Of a stretch of 64,000 bases of DNA, positions 23,345 through 34,576 are shown one piece after another. Position 1 is the first letter of the stretch, and each line of letters starts with the position of its first letter. Made by a program: the position numbers and the translations under genes. The notes below the pieces were generated by a model. That model was not told the DNA's origin and did no database searches. It saw only the letters and a program-made list of their open reading frames with translations. Origin of the DNA: Kofleriaceae bacterium (GTDB lineage Bacteria; Myxococcota_A; Polyangia; Haliangiales; Haliangiaceae); contig JALHPV010000001.1 in assembly GCA_022842285.1 (NCBI GenBank), positions 62,001 to 126,000 on the forward strand, given 5' to 3'.

Positions 23345-24118
23345 CTAGGGAGCGTGTCCCGCATAGCGTGCGCGCAGGGCGGGGAGCGCAGCGGCGATCG
23401 CGGCGCGGGCCTGCTCGCGGAGCGCGGGGACATCTGCTGCGGTCAGCCCGGCGGTCGGGATGGGGGCGAGGATCTGTGCCCCCGCATGGGCCTTGCCGAA
23501 CCAGCGCGAGTGCTTGGGGCGCATCGCGCGGGTGCCAGCGAGCGCGACGGGCAGGACCGGTGCGCCCGTTCGGATGGCCACGTCGAACGCCCCATCCTTG
23601 AACGGCATGAGCTCGTCGTCCGTGCTGCGGGTGCCCTCGGGGAACATCATGACCGAGATGCCGGCTCGGATCGCGCGCTCGCATTCGGCCAGGCACGCGC
23701 GCACGCTCTCGCCTTCACCGCGGCGAAGCGGGATGTCACCGCCGAGGCGCATCGCCCAGCCGCTGAGCGGCTGATCGAACAGCGCCTGCTTCGCGACCCA
23801 CCGCATATCCCACGGCAAGAACGAGAGCAGGAACGGATCGGCTTGCGACTCGTGATTCGCGACCACCACATAGCCGCGCGTGTCGATATCGGCCGGCCGC
23901 TCCCCCTCGATGTCGAACTTCCACAGGGTGGAGAGCCGGGTCGCGGTACGTCCGATCCGTCGCAGCCAGCGGCCCGGCTCCCGCTGGGTCGGATCGTGGC
24001 GGTGCCGCCACGAGGACACGGCCATGATCGGAAGGAAGGCGCCGATCACGGCCCCAAACTCGGCGTACGCCCATGCGCCGGCGATGGGATTGGCCTTGGT
24101 CACGAGTTGGTCTAACAC
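23345..24118 (-). CDS. 1-acyl-sn-glycerol-3-phosphate acyltransferase family (PlsC-like)
   Basis: 257 residues, GTG start. Motif I NHESQAD (His89, Asp94; the classical HX4D), motif II around ALFDQPLSGWAMRLGG, and motif III FPEGTRS at 159-165 are all present, followed by the VLPVALAGTR strand. A membrane segment precedes the domain (about 14-36). It would acylate lysophosphatidate to phosphatidate. It differs from the longer LPLAT at 9148 in motif spacing, so the two are not recent duplicates. Convergent with the zinc-ribbon gene. Confidence 0.88.
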   Translation of the reverse strand: MLDQLVTKANPIAGAWAYAEFGAVIGAFLPIMAVSSWRHRHDPTQREPGRWLRRIGRTATRLSTLWKFDIEGERPADIDTRGYVVVANHESQADPFLLSFLPWDMRWVAKQALFDQPLSGWAMRLGGDIPLRRGEGESVRACLAECERAIRAGISVMMFPEGTRSTDDELMPFKDGAFDVAIRTGAPVLPVALAGTRAMRPKHSRWFGKAHAGAQILAPIPTAGLTAADVPALREQARAAIAAALPALRARYAGHAP

Positions 24119-24137
24119 GGCCCTCGCCCGCTCCCGG

Positions 24138-25991
<1,854 letters not shown>

Positions 25992-26017
25992 ACAACCCCA
26001 CCGTGTAAGGTTCGGGC

Positions 26018-28699
26018 GTGGCGGTTACACGGCGCGCGTTGATTCTCGTGATCTGTGCGGCGTGCGGGCCGTCGAAGCCTGCGGTCACGGTTCCCGCTCC
26101 GCCGGGAATAATCACCGACGTTCGCGCCGCGCCCGAGCCGGGCCTGGTACCGCCCCAGCCCGGGATGCGCCTGCCCAAGAACTTCGTACCCACGAAGTAC
26201 GCGGTGCGGCTCGCGATCAATCCGAAGGTGGCGGACTTCACGGGCGTGATGCAGATCGCGGGCACGGTGAGCGAGCGCTCGTCGGGCATCTGGCTGCACG
26301 CGGAGGAGCTGGTGATCGAGTCGGCGGCGGTCGACGGCGCACCGATGGAGGTGACGGCCGGCACGACCGGCGACACGATCCTGCTGCGCACGGCCACGCC
26401 CCTCGAGCCAGGGCCGGTCACGATCAGCATCGCGTACCGCGGCGCGTACGATCTGGTGAACACGGTCGGCGCGTTCAAGCAGACGGTCGCAGGCGAGTCG
26501 TACGTGTACACGCAGCTCGAGGCGATGTACGCGCGGCGCGTGTTCCCGTGCGTCGACGAGCCCGACACGAAGGTGCCGTGGCAGCTCACGCTCGACGTGC
26601 CGGTGACGCTGGAGGCGGTCGCGAACACGCCCGTCGCCGACGAGCTCCAGATGAGCGGCATCCGGCGCGTGACGTTCGCGCCGACCAAGCCGCTGCCGAG
26701 CTACTTGATCGCGTTCGGTGTCGGACCCTTCGACATCGTCCCCGCGGGGGCGACGAAGCGCGGCGTGCCGGTGCGCGTCGTGACGTTGAAGGGCCGGGCA
26801 CGCGAGGCCGCGTATGCGGTGGAGACGTCCGCCAAGATCGTCGACGCGGCCGAGGAGTGGTTCGGCACGCCGTATCCGTTCGAGAAGCTCGACATGTTGA
26901 CCATCCCGATCACCATCGGCTTCGGCGCGATGGAGAACGCGGGCCTCATCACGTACACGGAGAGCGTGATGCTCATCGATCCCGCGCAGGGGTCGCTCGA
27001 CAAGAAGTACGACTGGGTGCAGACGGCCGCGCACGAGATCGCGCACCAGTGGTACGGCGATCTCGTCACGCCCGTGTGGTGGGACGACATCTGGCTCAAC
27101 GAGTCCTTCGCGACGTGGGCGCAGGAGAAGGTCGTGAGCGCGTTCGACAAGTCATGGAACGTGGCCGGAGAGCCCGAGCGCATTCGCGCCGGGGCGCTCG
27201 GTCAGGACGCGATCGTATCGGCGCGCAAGATCCGCCAGCCCGTCGAGCAGAACGACGACATCACGCTGGCCTTCGACTACATCGTCTATAGCAAGGGCTC
27301 GGCGGTACTCTCGATGCTCGAGGCATACGTGGGCCGCGATGCATTCCAGCAGGGGGTGCGCGCGTACCTGGCCGAGCACGCGTTCGGCAATGCGACGGCG
27401 CAGGACTTCGTCGGCGCCATCAGCCAGGTGACGGGCAAGGACCTGACAGTGGCGTTCGCGTCCTTCCTCGATCAGTCGGGCGCGCCGCAGCTCACGACCA
27501 CGCTCGACTGCACGAGCTCGAAGGCGAAGCTCGCGATCGCGCAGCGGCGCTACGTCGCGCCGGGCTCCCCGCCGCCCGCGCAGACCACACCGTGGGTGAT
27601 CCCGGTCTGCATCGCGTACGACCAGGATGGTCAGCGGGCGACGACGTGCACCGTGATCGACACGGCCGAGGCCGTCGTCGAGTTGCCGGCGAAGGCCTGC
27701 CCGGCGTGGGTGATGCCGAACGCGGATGGGGCGGGGTACTTCCGCGTCGCGTACACCGAGCAAGCGGCGGCGGCCCTGCGCGACCAAGCCTGGCCCAAGC
27801 TGACCGTGGCCGAGCGGCGCGCGGTGGCCTTCGATCTCAACGCCGGCGCGCTCGACGGCACGCTCGCGTTCGGCACGGCGCTGTCCCTGGTGCCGAAGCT
27901 GTTGTCGAAGCCCGATCGGTACACGCTGCCGCTCGCGACCCAGCCGACCGCCTTCGCGGCGTTCGTGCCGCCGTCGCTGCAGCCGACGTACGAGCGGTAC
28001 CTCCGCACCACCTATGGCAAGGCGGCGGCGGCGGTCGGGCTCCTGCCGAAGGCGGGCGACACTTACGATGACGAGGAGATGCGGAACAAGCTCGTCGGCG
28101 TGGTGGCGTGGGGCGGCCGCGAGCCCAAGCTGGTCGCGCAGGCGACGAAGCTCGCGAAGAAGTGGCGCGAGCTGCCGCAGGCGATGCGGGGCCTGATCCT
28201 GCAGATCGCCGTCGACCACGATCCGGCGCTCTTCGCGAAGGTGCTCGCGGAGGTCCCGACGGAGCCCGACCGAGCGTTGCGCGAGGAGATGATGAATGCG
28301 GTGGTCCGCGTGCGCGATCCGGTGCGGGCGAAGCAGGCGCTGGGCCTCGTGCTCGACCCCACGCTCGACATCCGCGAGTCCTTCGATCTCGGACAGAGCA
28401 TGTCGACTCCCGAGACGCAGGAGGTCGCACACGCCTTCTATCGCGAGCACGTCGCGGAGATCCTGCAGCGGGCGCCCACCACCACGACCGCGACCCCGTT
28501 CGCGACGCTGGGCCTGATCTGGACGCGACCGTGTCGCGCCGAACACCGCGCCACGGCGGAGGCCGAGATCAAGGCGACGTTCGCGACGTTGCCCGGCGCC
28601 ACTCCTGTCATCGCGCAGGTCCTCGAGGGCATGGACCAGTGCATCTCGCAGCGGGCCCGGCTCGGACCGGTCGTCGCGCAGTGGCTGAAGAAGCTCTAG
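26018..28699 (+). CDS. M1-family aminopeptidase, lipoprotein
   Basis: 893 residues, GTG start. Lipobox LVICAAC near the N-terminus puts the enzyme on a membrane rather than in the cytosol. Exopeptidase motif GAMEN at 303-307; zinc site HEIAHQW (His339, His343) with the third ligand Glu362 in WLNESFATW, the exact HExxH-x18-E spacing of family M1. The C-terminal 400 residues form the ERAP1-like helical domain. It removes N-terminal residues from peptides and, with the secreted M36 and C15 enzymes in the window, could supply amino acids from external protein. That link is inference. Confidence 0.93.
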   Translation: MAVTRRALILVICAACGPSKPAVTVPAPPGIITDVRAAPEPGLVPPQPGMRLPKNFVPTKYAVRLAINPKVADFTGVMQIAGTVSERSSGIWLHAEELVIESAAVDGAPMEVTAGTTGDTILLRTATPLEPGPVTISIAYRGAYDLVNTVGAFKQTVAGESYVYTQLEAMYARRVFPCVDEPDTKVPWQLTLDVPVTLEAVANTPVADELQMSGIRRVTFAPTKPLPSYLIAFGVGPFDIVPAGATKRGVPVRVVTLKGRAREAAYAVETSAKIVDAAEEWFGTPYPFEKLDMLTIPITIGFGAMENAGLITYTESVMLIDPAQGSLDKKYDWVQTAAHEIAHQWYGDLVTPVWWDDIWLNESFATWAQEKVVSAFDKSWNVAGEPERIRAGALGQDAIVSARKIRQPVEQNDDITLAFDYIVYSKGSAVLSMLEAYVGRDAFQQGVRAYLAEHAFGNATAQDFVGAISQVTGKDLTVAFASFLDQSGAPQLTTTLDCTSSKAKLAIAQRRYVAPGSPPPAQTTPWVIPVCIAYDQDGQRATTCTVIDTAEAVVELPAKACPAWVMPNADGAGYFRVAYTEQAAAALRDQAWPKLTVAERRAVAFDLNAGALDGTLAFGTALSLVPKLLSKPDRYTLPLATQPTAFAAFVPPSLQPTYERYLRTTYGKAAAAVGLLPKAGDTYDDEEMRNKLVGVVAWGGREPKLVAQATKLAKKWRELPQAMRGLILQIAVDHDPALFAKVLAEVPTEPDRALREEMMNAVVRVRDPVRAKQALGLVLDPTLDIRESFDLGQSMSTPETQEVAHAFYREHVAEILQRAPTTTTATPFATLGLIWTRPCRAEHRATAEAEIKATFATLPGATPVIAQVLEGMDQCISQRARLGPVVAQWLKKL

Positions 28700-28795
28700 C
28701 GGCTAGGCGAGTAGCCAGGGCGGCGCGCGCAAGTCGTTGTCTCTGTGAGGCCCGCTGCCGACGGGAGGTGGCACATCGCCTGCTGTACGGGGGGT

Positions 28796-30163
28796 GTGCG
28801 CGTCGCCGTGATGACCAGCCTGCTCCTCGGGGCCTGTACCGCCGCTCCCGAGGCCGAGCCCGCGGAGTCGCCGAACGAGGGCATGTTCCAGGACTTCCTC
28901 GACGGCAAGTACGACAGCGCGGGGCACCCACTGAACGCGAAGGTCTTCGACCACGAGGGCACGTGCGAGACCACATGCTCCTTCGACCTGCCCGCGAACT
29001 CGCAGCGCGGCCCCCTGATGGCGAATGCGCGCGTGAAGGTCTCGGCGACGACGGGGGACATCGCGACGGTGCGCTTCATCGACGACGCTGGCGAGGCGGT
29101 GGCGAGCGAGACGCTGACCGCGGACCGCGTGCGCGCGGTCGACGAGTGGATCGATCTCGCAGTGACGCTGCCCTTCGGGACGGCGGTGCGCGTCGAGGTG
29201 CAGGGCGCGGTCGAGCTCGACTACGTCGAGGTGTTCCCGAGCAAGCTCGGGCTCGCGATCGCTCCCGGCTCGGGGACGTTTGCCGATGACGACCTCGTGA
29301 CGTTCGAGCTGCCGCTGAATCGCTCGCTCGATGCGCTCCGCGCCGGCGACCTCGATCTCCTGCCGCGCCTGCGCGAGCTCCAGGGCGCCGGCACCGCCAC
29401 GACCACCGATACGGAGCTGCGTCGCCTGATCAGCGTGCCCGTTCTCGCGCTCCTCGGCGACCGCGCCGACATCACCGAGCTGCACGCGACTGGCGCGGGG
29501 GATCCGGCGCGCATCCAGCTTCGCCGCGCCCCCGCGGCCTGCCACTACGAGGGCGATGCCGACGGCATGAAGGTCCTCGTGACCGGCTTCCAGCCGTTCC
29601 CCGCGAATGGCTGGCACGACAACGTCTCCGCCGTCGCGGTCACGGCAATGAATCCCGCCGTGCTCCGGGGGGCGCAGGTGATGCGGGTCGTGTTGCCCGT
29701 CGAGTATGACCGGGCGGCGTCGGCGATCGCCGAGATCATCGACCGCTGCGCCCCCGCCGCCGTCATCTCCTTCGGCCAGGGCGGCGGTGCGATCGCCCTC
29801 GAGCAGACCGCCTACAACCTGCAGGACACCGGCGAGATCAGCGGCGGCGTCCCCGACAACCGCGGCATCATCCGCGCCGCGCAGCCGATCGAGCCGGGCG
29901 CCGACGCCGAGCGCTCCACGCTTTTGCCGCTCGATGCGATCGCCGCCGCTCTCGAGGACGCCGGCGAGTCACCGCGCTTCTCGACGGATCCTGGCCGCTA
30001 CATCTGCAACAACGTCATGTTCTCGAACATCGGCACGATGGCGCCGCGTGGCGGCCGCGGTGGCTTCATCCACCTGCCGTACACGACGGCGTTCGATGAC
30101 GACGTACGGGCGCGCTTCGGGCGCGTGGTCGAACTCGCCGTGCAGGCGACCGTCGACAACTAG
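28796..30163 (+). CDS. Secreted pyroglutamyl-peptidase-like (C15) protein with extra N-terminal region
   Basis: About 455 residues. A GTG at 28796 gives a compact lipoprotein signal (VMTSLLLGAC); a longer start at 28745 is possible. About 260 residues of unknown, strand-rich sequence come first (including a Cys pair in TCETTCSF). The last 190 residues match pyroglutamyl peptidase I: MKVLVTGFQPF start, VISFGQGGGAIALEQTAYN with the Glu region, GRYICNNVMF with the catalytic Cys (codon 30005-30007) and GGFIHLPY with the catalytic His. The triad therefore looks intact. Ordinary C15 enzymes are about 210-residue cytoplasmic proteins, so a lipoprotein version with a large extension is unusual. Confidence 0.78.
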   Translation: MRVAVMTSLLLGACTAAPEAEPAESPNEGMFQDFLDGKYDSAGHPLNAKVFDHEGTCETTCSFDLPANSQRGPLMANARVKVSATTGDIATVRFIDDAGEAVASETLTADRVRAVDEWIDLAVTLPFGTAVRVEVQGAVELDYVEVFPSKLGLAIAPGSGTFADDDLVTFELPLNRSLDALRAGDLDLLPRLRELQGAGTATTTDTELRRLISVPVLALLGDRADITELHATGAGDPARIQLRRAPAACHYEGDADGMKVLVTGFQPFPANGWHDNVSAVAVTAMNPAVLRGAQVMRVVLPVEYDRAASAIAEIIDRCAPAAVISFGQGGGAIALEQTAYNLQDTGEISGGVPDNRGIIRAAQPIEPGADAERSTLLPLDAIAAALEDAGESPRFSTDPGRYICNNVMFSNIGTMAPRGGRGGFIHLPYTTAFDDDVRARFGRVVELAVQATVDN

Positions 30164-30213
30164 GCCGCTCATCGCGAGGGGGCCGCGGCGCGCCTTGTCC
30201 GGCCGTGTCCGGC

Positions 30214-30915
30214 CTAGAGATAGATCGACAGACCGAGCGTGAACATGCCGCCGCCGATGCCGTCACCGTTGACGCGCGCGGTATCCGGGTACGGCTGGCC
30301 CGGCGGTGGGTACACTTCGTTTTCCGTCCCGAGGGGCGAGAGCGAGACGAGGCGCGCCTCGGCCTGGAGCGCCCAGTGTGGACGGAAGCGCCACTCACCG
30401 CCGATGCCGAGCATGAAGAGGCCGCGCTGCGAATTCGCCAGCGTCTCTTCGTCAGAGTTGTGGGGAGCGACGATCGCGCCACCGATGGCGGCCGACGCGT
30501 ACCAGTTCAGCTTGCGCTCGGGGAGGAAGCGGTAGCGGGCGCCGATCGCGAGGGAGCCGGTCGCATCGTAGTTATCGTCATAGTAGTAGTCGTCGCCGGT
30601 GGTCTGCACACCACCGAACGAGGAGAGCTCGAGCTCGATGCGGCGGCTCAGGCGGTAGCGGATCGCCAGCTCGGCGACGCTGAACTCGCTGCCGGACTCA
30701 CCGAGGTTCAGGCCGCCCATGTTGAGACCGACCGAGATGCGGTGACGCATCGGATCGACCTGCTGCGGCGCCGGGACCACCACGTACGCCGGCTGCGCGA
30801 CGGGGCCAGGGGGCGCGACGAGGACCTCTCCGGGGGCCTGCGCCTGGGCGACCGAGGCGGTGGCAGCGAGGAGGAACCCGGCAGCGAGAACGTGGCGCGG
30901 CATCATGGGCTTCAT
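30214..30915 (-). CDS. Outer-membrane beta-barrel family protein
   Basis: About 233 residues. Signal peptide (HVLAAGFLLAATASVAQA) followed by a proline-rich stretch and then strands typical of an 8-stranded OmpA/OmpW-like barrel: HRISVGLNMGGLNLG, AELAIRYRLSRRIELELSSFGG, LAIGARYRFLPERKLNWYASAAIGGAI, FMLGIGGEWRFRPHWALQAEARLVSL and a C-terminal FTLGLSIYL that ends in a hydrophobic residue. Two ATGs (30906 and 30915) are close together. No specific function. It is divergent from the phosphatase at 31054. Confidence 0.75.
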   Translation of the reverse strand: MKPMMPRHVLAAGFLLAATASVAQAQAPGEVLVAPPGPVAQPAYVVVPAPQQVDPMRHRISVGLNMGGLNLGESGSEFSVAELAIRYRLSRRIELELSSFGGVQTTGDDYYYDDNYDATGSLAIGARYRFLPERKLNWYASAAIGGAIVAPHNSDEETLANSQRGLFMLGIGGEWRFRPHWALQAEARLVSLSPLGTENEVYPPPGQPYPDTARVNGDGIGGGMFTLGLSIYL

Positions 30916-31053
30916 TCTTCCACGGTTCGTGCCACGCCAAGTAGATGATCTCGCAGGCACCACTCGGCAGATTCGTGGCTGGATCCGACATCCATGTCGC
31001 GGTCGCCGCCCCGGGGCGTGGCCGGTTCCAACAGCCCGGGATATCCTCGGACC

Positions 31054-31806
31054 GTGTCTCCCCGGACGTTTGCCATCGGCGATATCCATGGCGATCTTGA
31101 GCAGCTGGACATCCTGCTGCATCGACTCCCGGAGCTGACCAAGGACGACACCCTCGTGTTTCTGGGCGATTACGTCGATCGCGGCCCCGACAGCGCGGGG
31201 GTGGTCAAGCGGGTGCGGGAGGTCGAGGCCAAGAGCCCGGCCAAGGTCGTGTGCCTCCGCGGGAATCACGAGGACGCCTGGGTCCAGATCCGCGCCGGCA
31301 AGCCCTGGCCCGAGTTCGTGATGCCCCGCGGCAACGGCTGCCTCGAGTGCCTCCGCTCCTACACCGGGGGCAAGTACCCGGACGAAGAAGAACTGCCGTC
31401 GTCGGACGAGCTGATGGCGATGCTCGATGGTTCGTTCCTTCCCGAGGACGACGCCGAGTGGTTCGCGGGGCTCGAGTGGTTCTACGAGGACGACCACGCG
31501 ATCTACGTGCACGCCGGCATCAAGCGCATGGGCGAGACGTTCCCGCATCCCCGCGACGTGCATCCGCCGCGCGCGCTGCTCTGGCTGCGCGACAAGGACT
31601 TCTTCGAGAACTACCGCGGCAAGCTCGTCGTCTTCGGTCATACGACCACGCGCACGCTCCCGAACGAGCTCTCGACGTACACGCCCGACGACCCGACGGA
31701 TCTGTGGGCCGGCCCGGCGTGTGTCGGACTCGATACGGCGTGCGGCAAGGGCGGCTTCCTCACCGCGTTCGAGCTGCCGGCGCGCGCGGTCTACGAATCG
31801 CGGTGA
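31054..31806 (+). CDS. Serine/threonine-phosphatase-type metallophosphoesterase
   Basis: About 250 residues from the GTG at 31054 (an ATG at 30994 would add 20 residues of low-complexity sequence). All PPP-family metal motifs are at the expected places: GDIHG near residue 9, GDYVDRG about 30 residues on, GNHE near 70, and later HAG and GHTTT. This is the bacterial PrpE/ApaH/PphA-like group, which removes phosphate from proteins or dinucleotides. With four Ser/Thr kinases in the window, a protein phosphatase role is attractive but unproven. The DMT transporter follows 25 bases downstream. Confidence 0.88.
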   Translation: MSPRTFAIGDIHGDLEQLDILLHRLPELTKDDTLVFLGDYVDRGPDSAGVVKRVREVEAKSPAKVVCLRGNHEDAWVQIRAGKPWPEFVMPRGNGCLECLRSYTGGKYPDEEELPSSDELMAMLDGSFLPEDDAEWFAGLEWFYEDDHAIYVHAGIKRMGETFPHPRDVHPPRALLWLRDKDFFENYRGKLVVFGHTTTRTLPNELSTYTPDDPTDLWAGPACVGLDTACGKGGFLTAFELPARAVYESR

Positions 31807-31831
31807 AGCGACTCGCCCGCGCGCGGACCCC

Positions 31832-32707
31832 GTGAACGCGCAACTCCTCATTCACTTCTGTGTTGTCCTCTGGGGCTTCACGGCGATCCTCGGGAAGCTC
31901 ATCACGCTCCCCGCCACCGCCCTCGTGTGGTGGCGCATGCTGATCGTGACCGTGCTGCTCGCGCTCCTCCCGCGCGTGTGGCGCTCGATCCGCGCGATGC
32001 CGAGCACGCTGCGCTGGACCTATGCGCTTGCCGGCGGCGTGGTCGGCCTCCACTGGCTGACGTTCTACGCGTCGATCAAGCTCTCGAACGCCTCGGTCGG
32101 CGCCACCTGCATCGCCCTCGGGCCGGTCTTCCTCGCCATCGTCGAGCCCGTGATCGCGCGCCGCCGCTTCGACGCCAAGGAGCTCGTCATCGGCATCGGC
32201 GCCGTCCCCGGGGTCGTCCTCGTGGTCGGCGGCATCCCCGCGGGCATGCACCTCGGTGTCGCCGTCGGCGCGCTCTCCGCCGCCCTCGTCGCCGTCTTCT
32301 CCGCCATCAACAAGCGCTTCGTCGACCGCGCCGACCCGCTGGCCGTCACCGCCCTCGAGCTCGGTGCGGGCACCGTGGTGCTGACGCTCCTGGCCCCGCT
32401 CCTGCCTCACGCCGGCTCCGCGTTCGTGCTGCCCGACCTGCACGACAGCGTGCTGCTCGTCATCCTCGCCGTCGCCTGCACGATCATCCCGTTCACGCTC
32501 TCGCTCGTCGCCCTCCGCAAGCTGACCGCCTTCAACGCGCAGCTCGCCGTGAACCTCGAGCCCGTCTACGCGATCCTCATCGCCGGCGCCTTCCTCGACG
32601 AGCACCTCGAGCTCAGCAGCCGCTTCTACCTCGGTGTCGCGATCATCCTCGGCGCCGTCGTCGCGTATCCGCTGCTGCGCAAGCGCTCCGTTACGCCGGC
32701 AGCGTGA
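31832..32707 (+). CDS. EamA/DMT-family transporter
   Basis: 291 residues, GTG start. Ten hydrophobic segments in two EamA repeats of five. Typical features are the FCVVLWGFTAILGKLI start, WWRMLI, the LSNASVGATCIALGPVFLAIVEP block and its second-half counterpart KLTAFNAQLAVNLEPVYAIL, each ending in the Glu-Pro seen in drug/metabolite exporters. Exports or imports a small metabolite; substrate unknown. It follows the phosphatase gene closely. Confidence 0.9.
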   Translation: MNAQLLIHFCVVLWGFTAILGKLITLPATALVWWRMLIVTVLLALLPRVWRSIRAMPSTLRWTYALAGGVVGLHWLTFYASIKLSNASVGATCIALGPVFLAIVEPVIARRRFDAKELVIGIGAVPGVVLVVGGIPAGMHLGVAVGALSAALVAVFSAINKRFVDRADPLAVTALELGAGTVVLTLLAPLLPHAGSAFVLPDLHDSVLLVILAVACTIIPFTLSLVALRKLTAFNAQLAVNLEPVYAILIAGAFLDEHLELSSRFYLGVAIILGAVVAYPLLRKRSVTPAA

Positions 32708-32729
32708 CGACGATCGGAGACGGGCCGCA

Positions 32730-32746
32730 TGCCCGGGAAGCGTGAC
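32730..32746. terminator. Weak hairpin between convergent genes
   Basis: CGGGC and GCCCG flank a five-base loop in the 48-base gap between the DMT transporter and the membrane phosphoesterase. There is no T-run. It may help termination in both directions, but the stem is short. Confidence 0.25.
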
Positions 32747-32755
32747 ACCGCCGCC

Positions 32756-33931
32756 CTACAGATTCACGTCGACGATCTCGATCGAGCCCGGTGACGCGTA
32801 ACGAACGGGAATAATCGACGTGCCGATGCCGGCCGTGACGATGACAGTGGTGCGGGGCGAGAGCTGGTAGCGGCCATCGATGTGCGTGGTCTCGAGACGC
32901 GCGAGGCGCACGTGGAAGAGGCCGACGACGGGGTTCACCTGGCCGCCGTGGGTGTGAGCCCCGAGGACGAGGTCAACCTTGTCCTTCACCAGCGCGGCGA
33001 GCGGCGCATCGAACTGATGCGTCACGAGGATCGCGTAGTCGGCGCGTGCGAGCTGGGAGAGGAGCGCCGCGACCGGCACGGCGGGCGTCCGGGTGATGTA
33101 GTTGTAGTTGAGGAAGAGGACGCCGATGCGCTTGCCCGCGTGATCGAACCAGCGGAGCTCGTTGTTCAGCATCGCGACGCCGTGCGTGGTCATGGCCGCC
33201 TCGACCTCCGCGACGCTGCGGTGGCGATCGATGTACGCGAAGTGCTCGTGGTCGCCGCGCACGGTGAAGGTACCGAGGCGGCTCTTCAGCGTGCCGGCGG
33301 TGGCGCCCGCGGCGGCGATGTAGTCGGGGCCGCTGTTGATCCAGTCGCCGCCCGAGAGCACGACATCGGGATGCTCGGCGTTCAGGCGGGCGACGATCGT
33401 GTTCGCGGTGTCCTGATCGGTGAAGGCGTCTTGCTGCAGATCGGCGATCACCGCGATCCGGAAGGGCTCGCTCCCCGTGCCGAGCGCGTGGTGCCGCAGC
33501 CGGACCTCGCCGTGCTCCCAGAGGATGCGCGCCGGCGTGTAGATCGCGAACGCCCCGACGACGAGCAGGATGCCAATGGCGCGCCAGCGGGGCTTCTTCA
33601 CGAAGCGGTGCGCGACATCGATCGCGATGAGCCAAGGCAGGGACTGGACCATCACCAGCATGGCCCACAGGAACGGCACGCCGAAGAGACGGGACAGGAT
33701 CGGGCCTTCGAAGCGAGGTAGCTGCTCGGCGCCGACGAGGATCGCGATGATCACCGCCACGAGGATCGCGACCGGAAAGAAGTAGAGGAACCAGAGGGCG
33801 GCCCAGCGGAAGAGCTTGACGCCGCGCGGGCTAACGCCGATCTCCGTCAGCGCCTGCGTGACGCGACGGCGGACGTAGAACCCGCCGGCGAAGAGGAGGA
33901 CGAAGCCGACGGCGACGAAGATCAGCCACAC
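32756..33931 (-). CDS. Membrane-anchored metallophosphoesterase with altered metal motifs
   Basis: 391 residues, GTG start. Four hydrophobic segments occupy the first 150 residues, followed by a calcineurin-like phosphoesterase domain similar to YkuE-type enzymes. The metal-binding pattern is partly changed: the first motif is ADLQQD (Gln where His is usual), the third is GDHEH (Asp where Asn is usual), while SGGDW, VTHQFD and GAHTHGGQ are kept. A subfamily variant or altered metal use is likely. Its GTG follows directly after the TAG of the upstream DsbA-like gene with no gap, so the two are translationally linked. Confidence 0.82.
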   Translation of the reverse strand: MWLIFVAVGFVLLFAGGFYVRRRVTQALTEIGVSPRGVKLFRWAALWFLYFFPVAILVAVIIAILVGAEQLPRFEGPILSRLFGVPFLWAMLVMVQSLPWLIAIDVAHRFVKKPRWRAIGILLVVGAFAIYTPARILWEHGEVRLRHHALGTGSEPFRIAVIADLQQDAFTDQDTANTIVARLNAEHPDVVLSGGDWINSGPDYIAAAGATAGTLKSRLGTFTVRGDHEHFAYIDRHRSVAEVEAAMTTHGVAMLNNELRWFDHAGKRIGVLFLNYNYITRTPAVPVAALLSQLARADYAILVTHQFDAPLAALVKDKVDLVLGAHTHGGQVNPVVGLFHVRLARLETTHIDGRYQLSPRTTVIVTAGIGTSIIPVRYASPGSIEIVDVNL

Positions 33932-34561
33932 CTAGGCAGTTCCGAGCTCGACGGCCTTGGCCATCGCGCCCTGGAGCACGTCGATCGGCTGGGCACCGCT
34001 GACCGCGATCTTCTGGCCGAAGACAAAGAAGGGGACGCCGCTGATGCCGATCTCCTTCGCGAGCGCCTCGTCACCGCGGACCTCGTCGGTGAGGTGCTTG
34101 GTGGCGAGGAGCTCGGTGACGCCCTTCACGCCGACCTCGGAAGCGAGCTCGGCCAGGATCTTCGGGTCGCTGATGGCCACGCCGTCGGTGAAGTGCGCCC
34201 GCATGAGGCGCTCGGTCATCGCGCTGCCATGGCCCTGGAGCTGGGCGTGCTGGATCACGCGGTGCGCGTCGAACGTGTTCACGCGCTTCACGCGGTCGAA
34301 GTGCATCTCGATGCCGTCGGCGGCGGCGACCGCGGCGGTGCGCTCGACCATCTGCTTCGCCTCGGCGGGGCTCTTCCGGTACTTCTGCGCGAGGTGCTCG
34401 ACGATGTTCACGTCACTGCCGGCGGGCGTCGACGGGTCGAGCTCGAAGGCGTGCCAGTGGACCGAGATGCGCTCGCCCGCGCCGGCGAGCGCGGTCTCGA
34501 GCCGTCGCTTGCCGATGTAGCACCACGGGCACACGACATCGGACCAGACATCGATCTGCAT
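33932..34561 (-). CDS. DsbA-family (FrnE-like) oxidoreductase
   Basis: 209 residues without a signal peptide, so cytoplasmic. Thioredoxin fold with the active site CPWC at residues 12-15 after the strand IDVWSDVV, followed by YIGKRRLE, which is the hallmark of the FrnE / 2-hydroxychromene-2-carboxylate isomerase-like DsbA branch. The helical insert (about 60-150) and the late GISGVPFFVF with its cis-Pro are present. Thiol-disulfide exchange on unknown substrates, possibly linked to oxidative stress. The phosphoesterase gene follows without any gap. Confidence 0.9.
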   Translation of the reverse strand: MQIDVWSDVVCPWCYIGKRRLETALAGAGERISVHWHAFELDPSTPAGSDVNIVEHLAQKYRKSPAEAKQMVERTAAVAAADGIEMHFDRVKRVNTFDAHRVIQHAQLQGHGSAMTERLMRAHFTDGVAISDPKILAELASEVGVKGVTELLATKHLTDEVRGDEALAKEIGISGVPFFVFGQKIAVSGAQPIDVLQGAMAKAVELGTA

Positions 34562-34576
34562 GGCGCTGTTGTAGCG

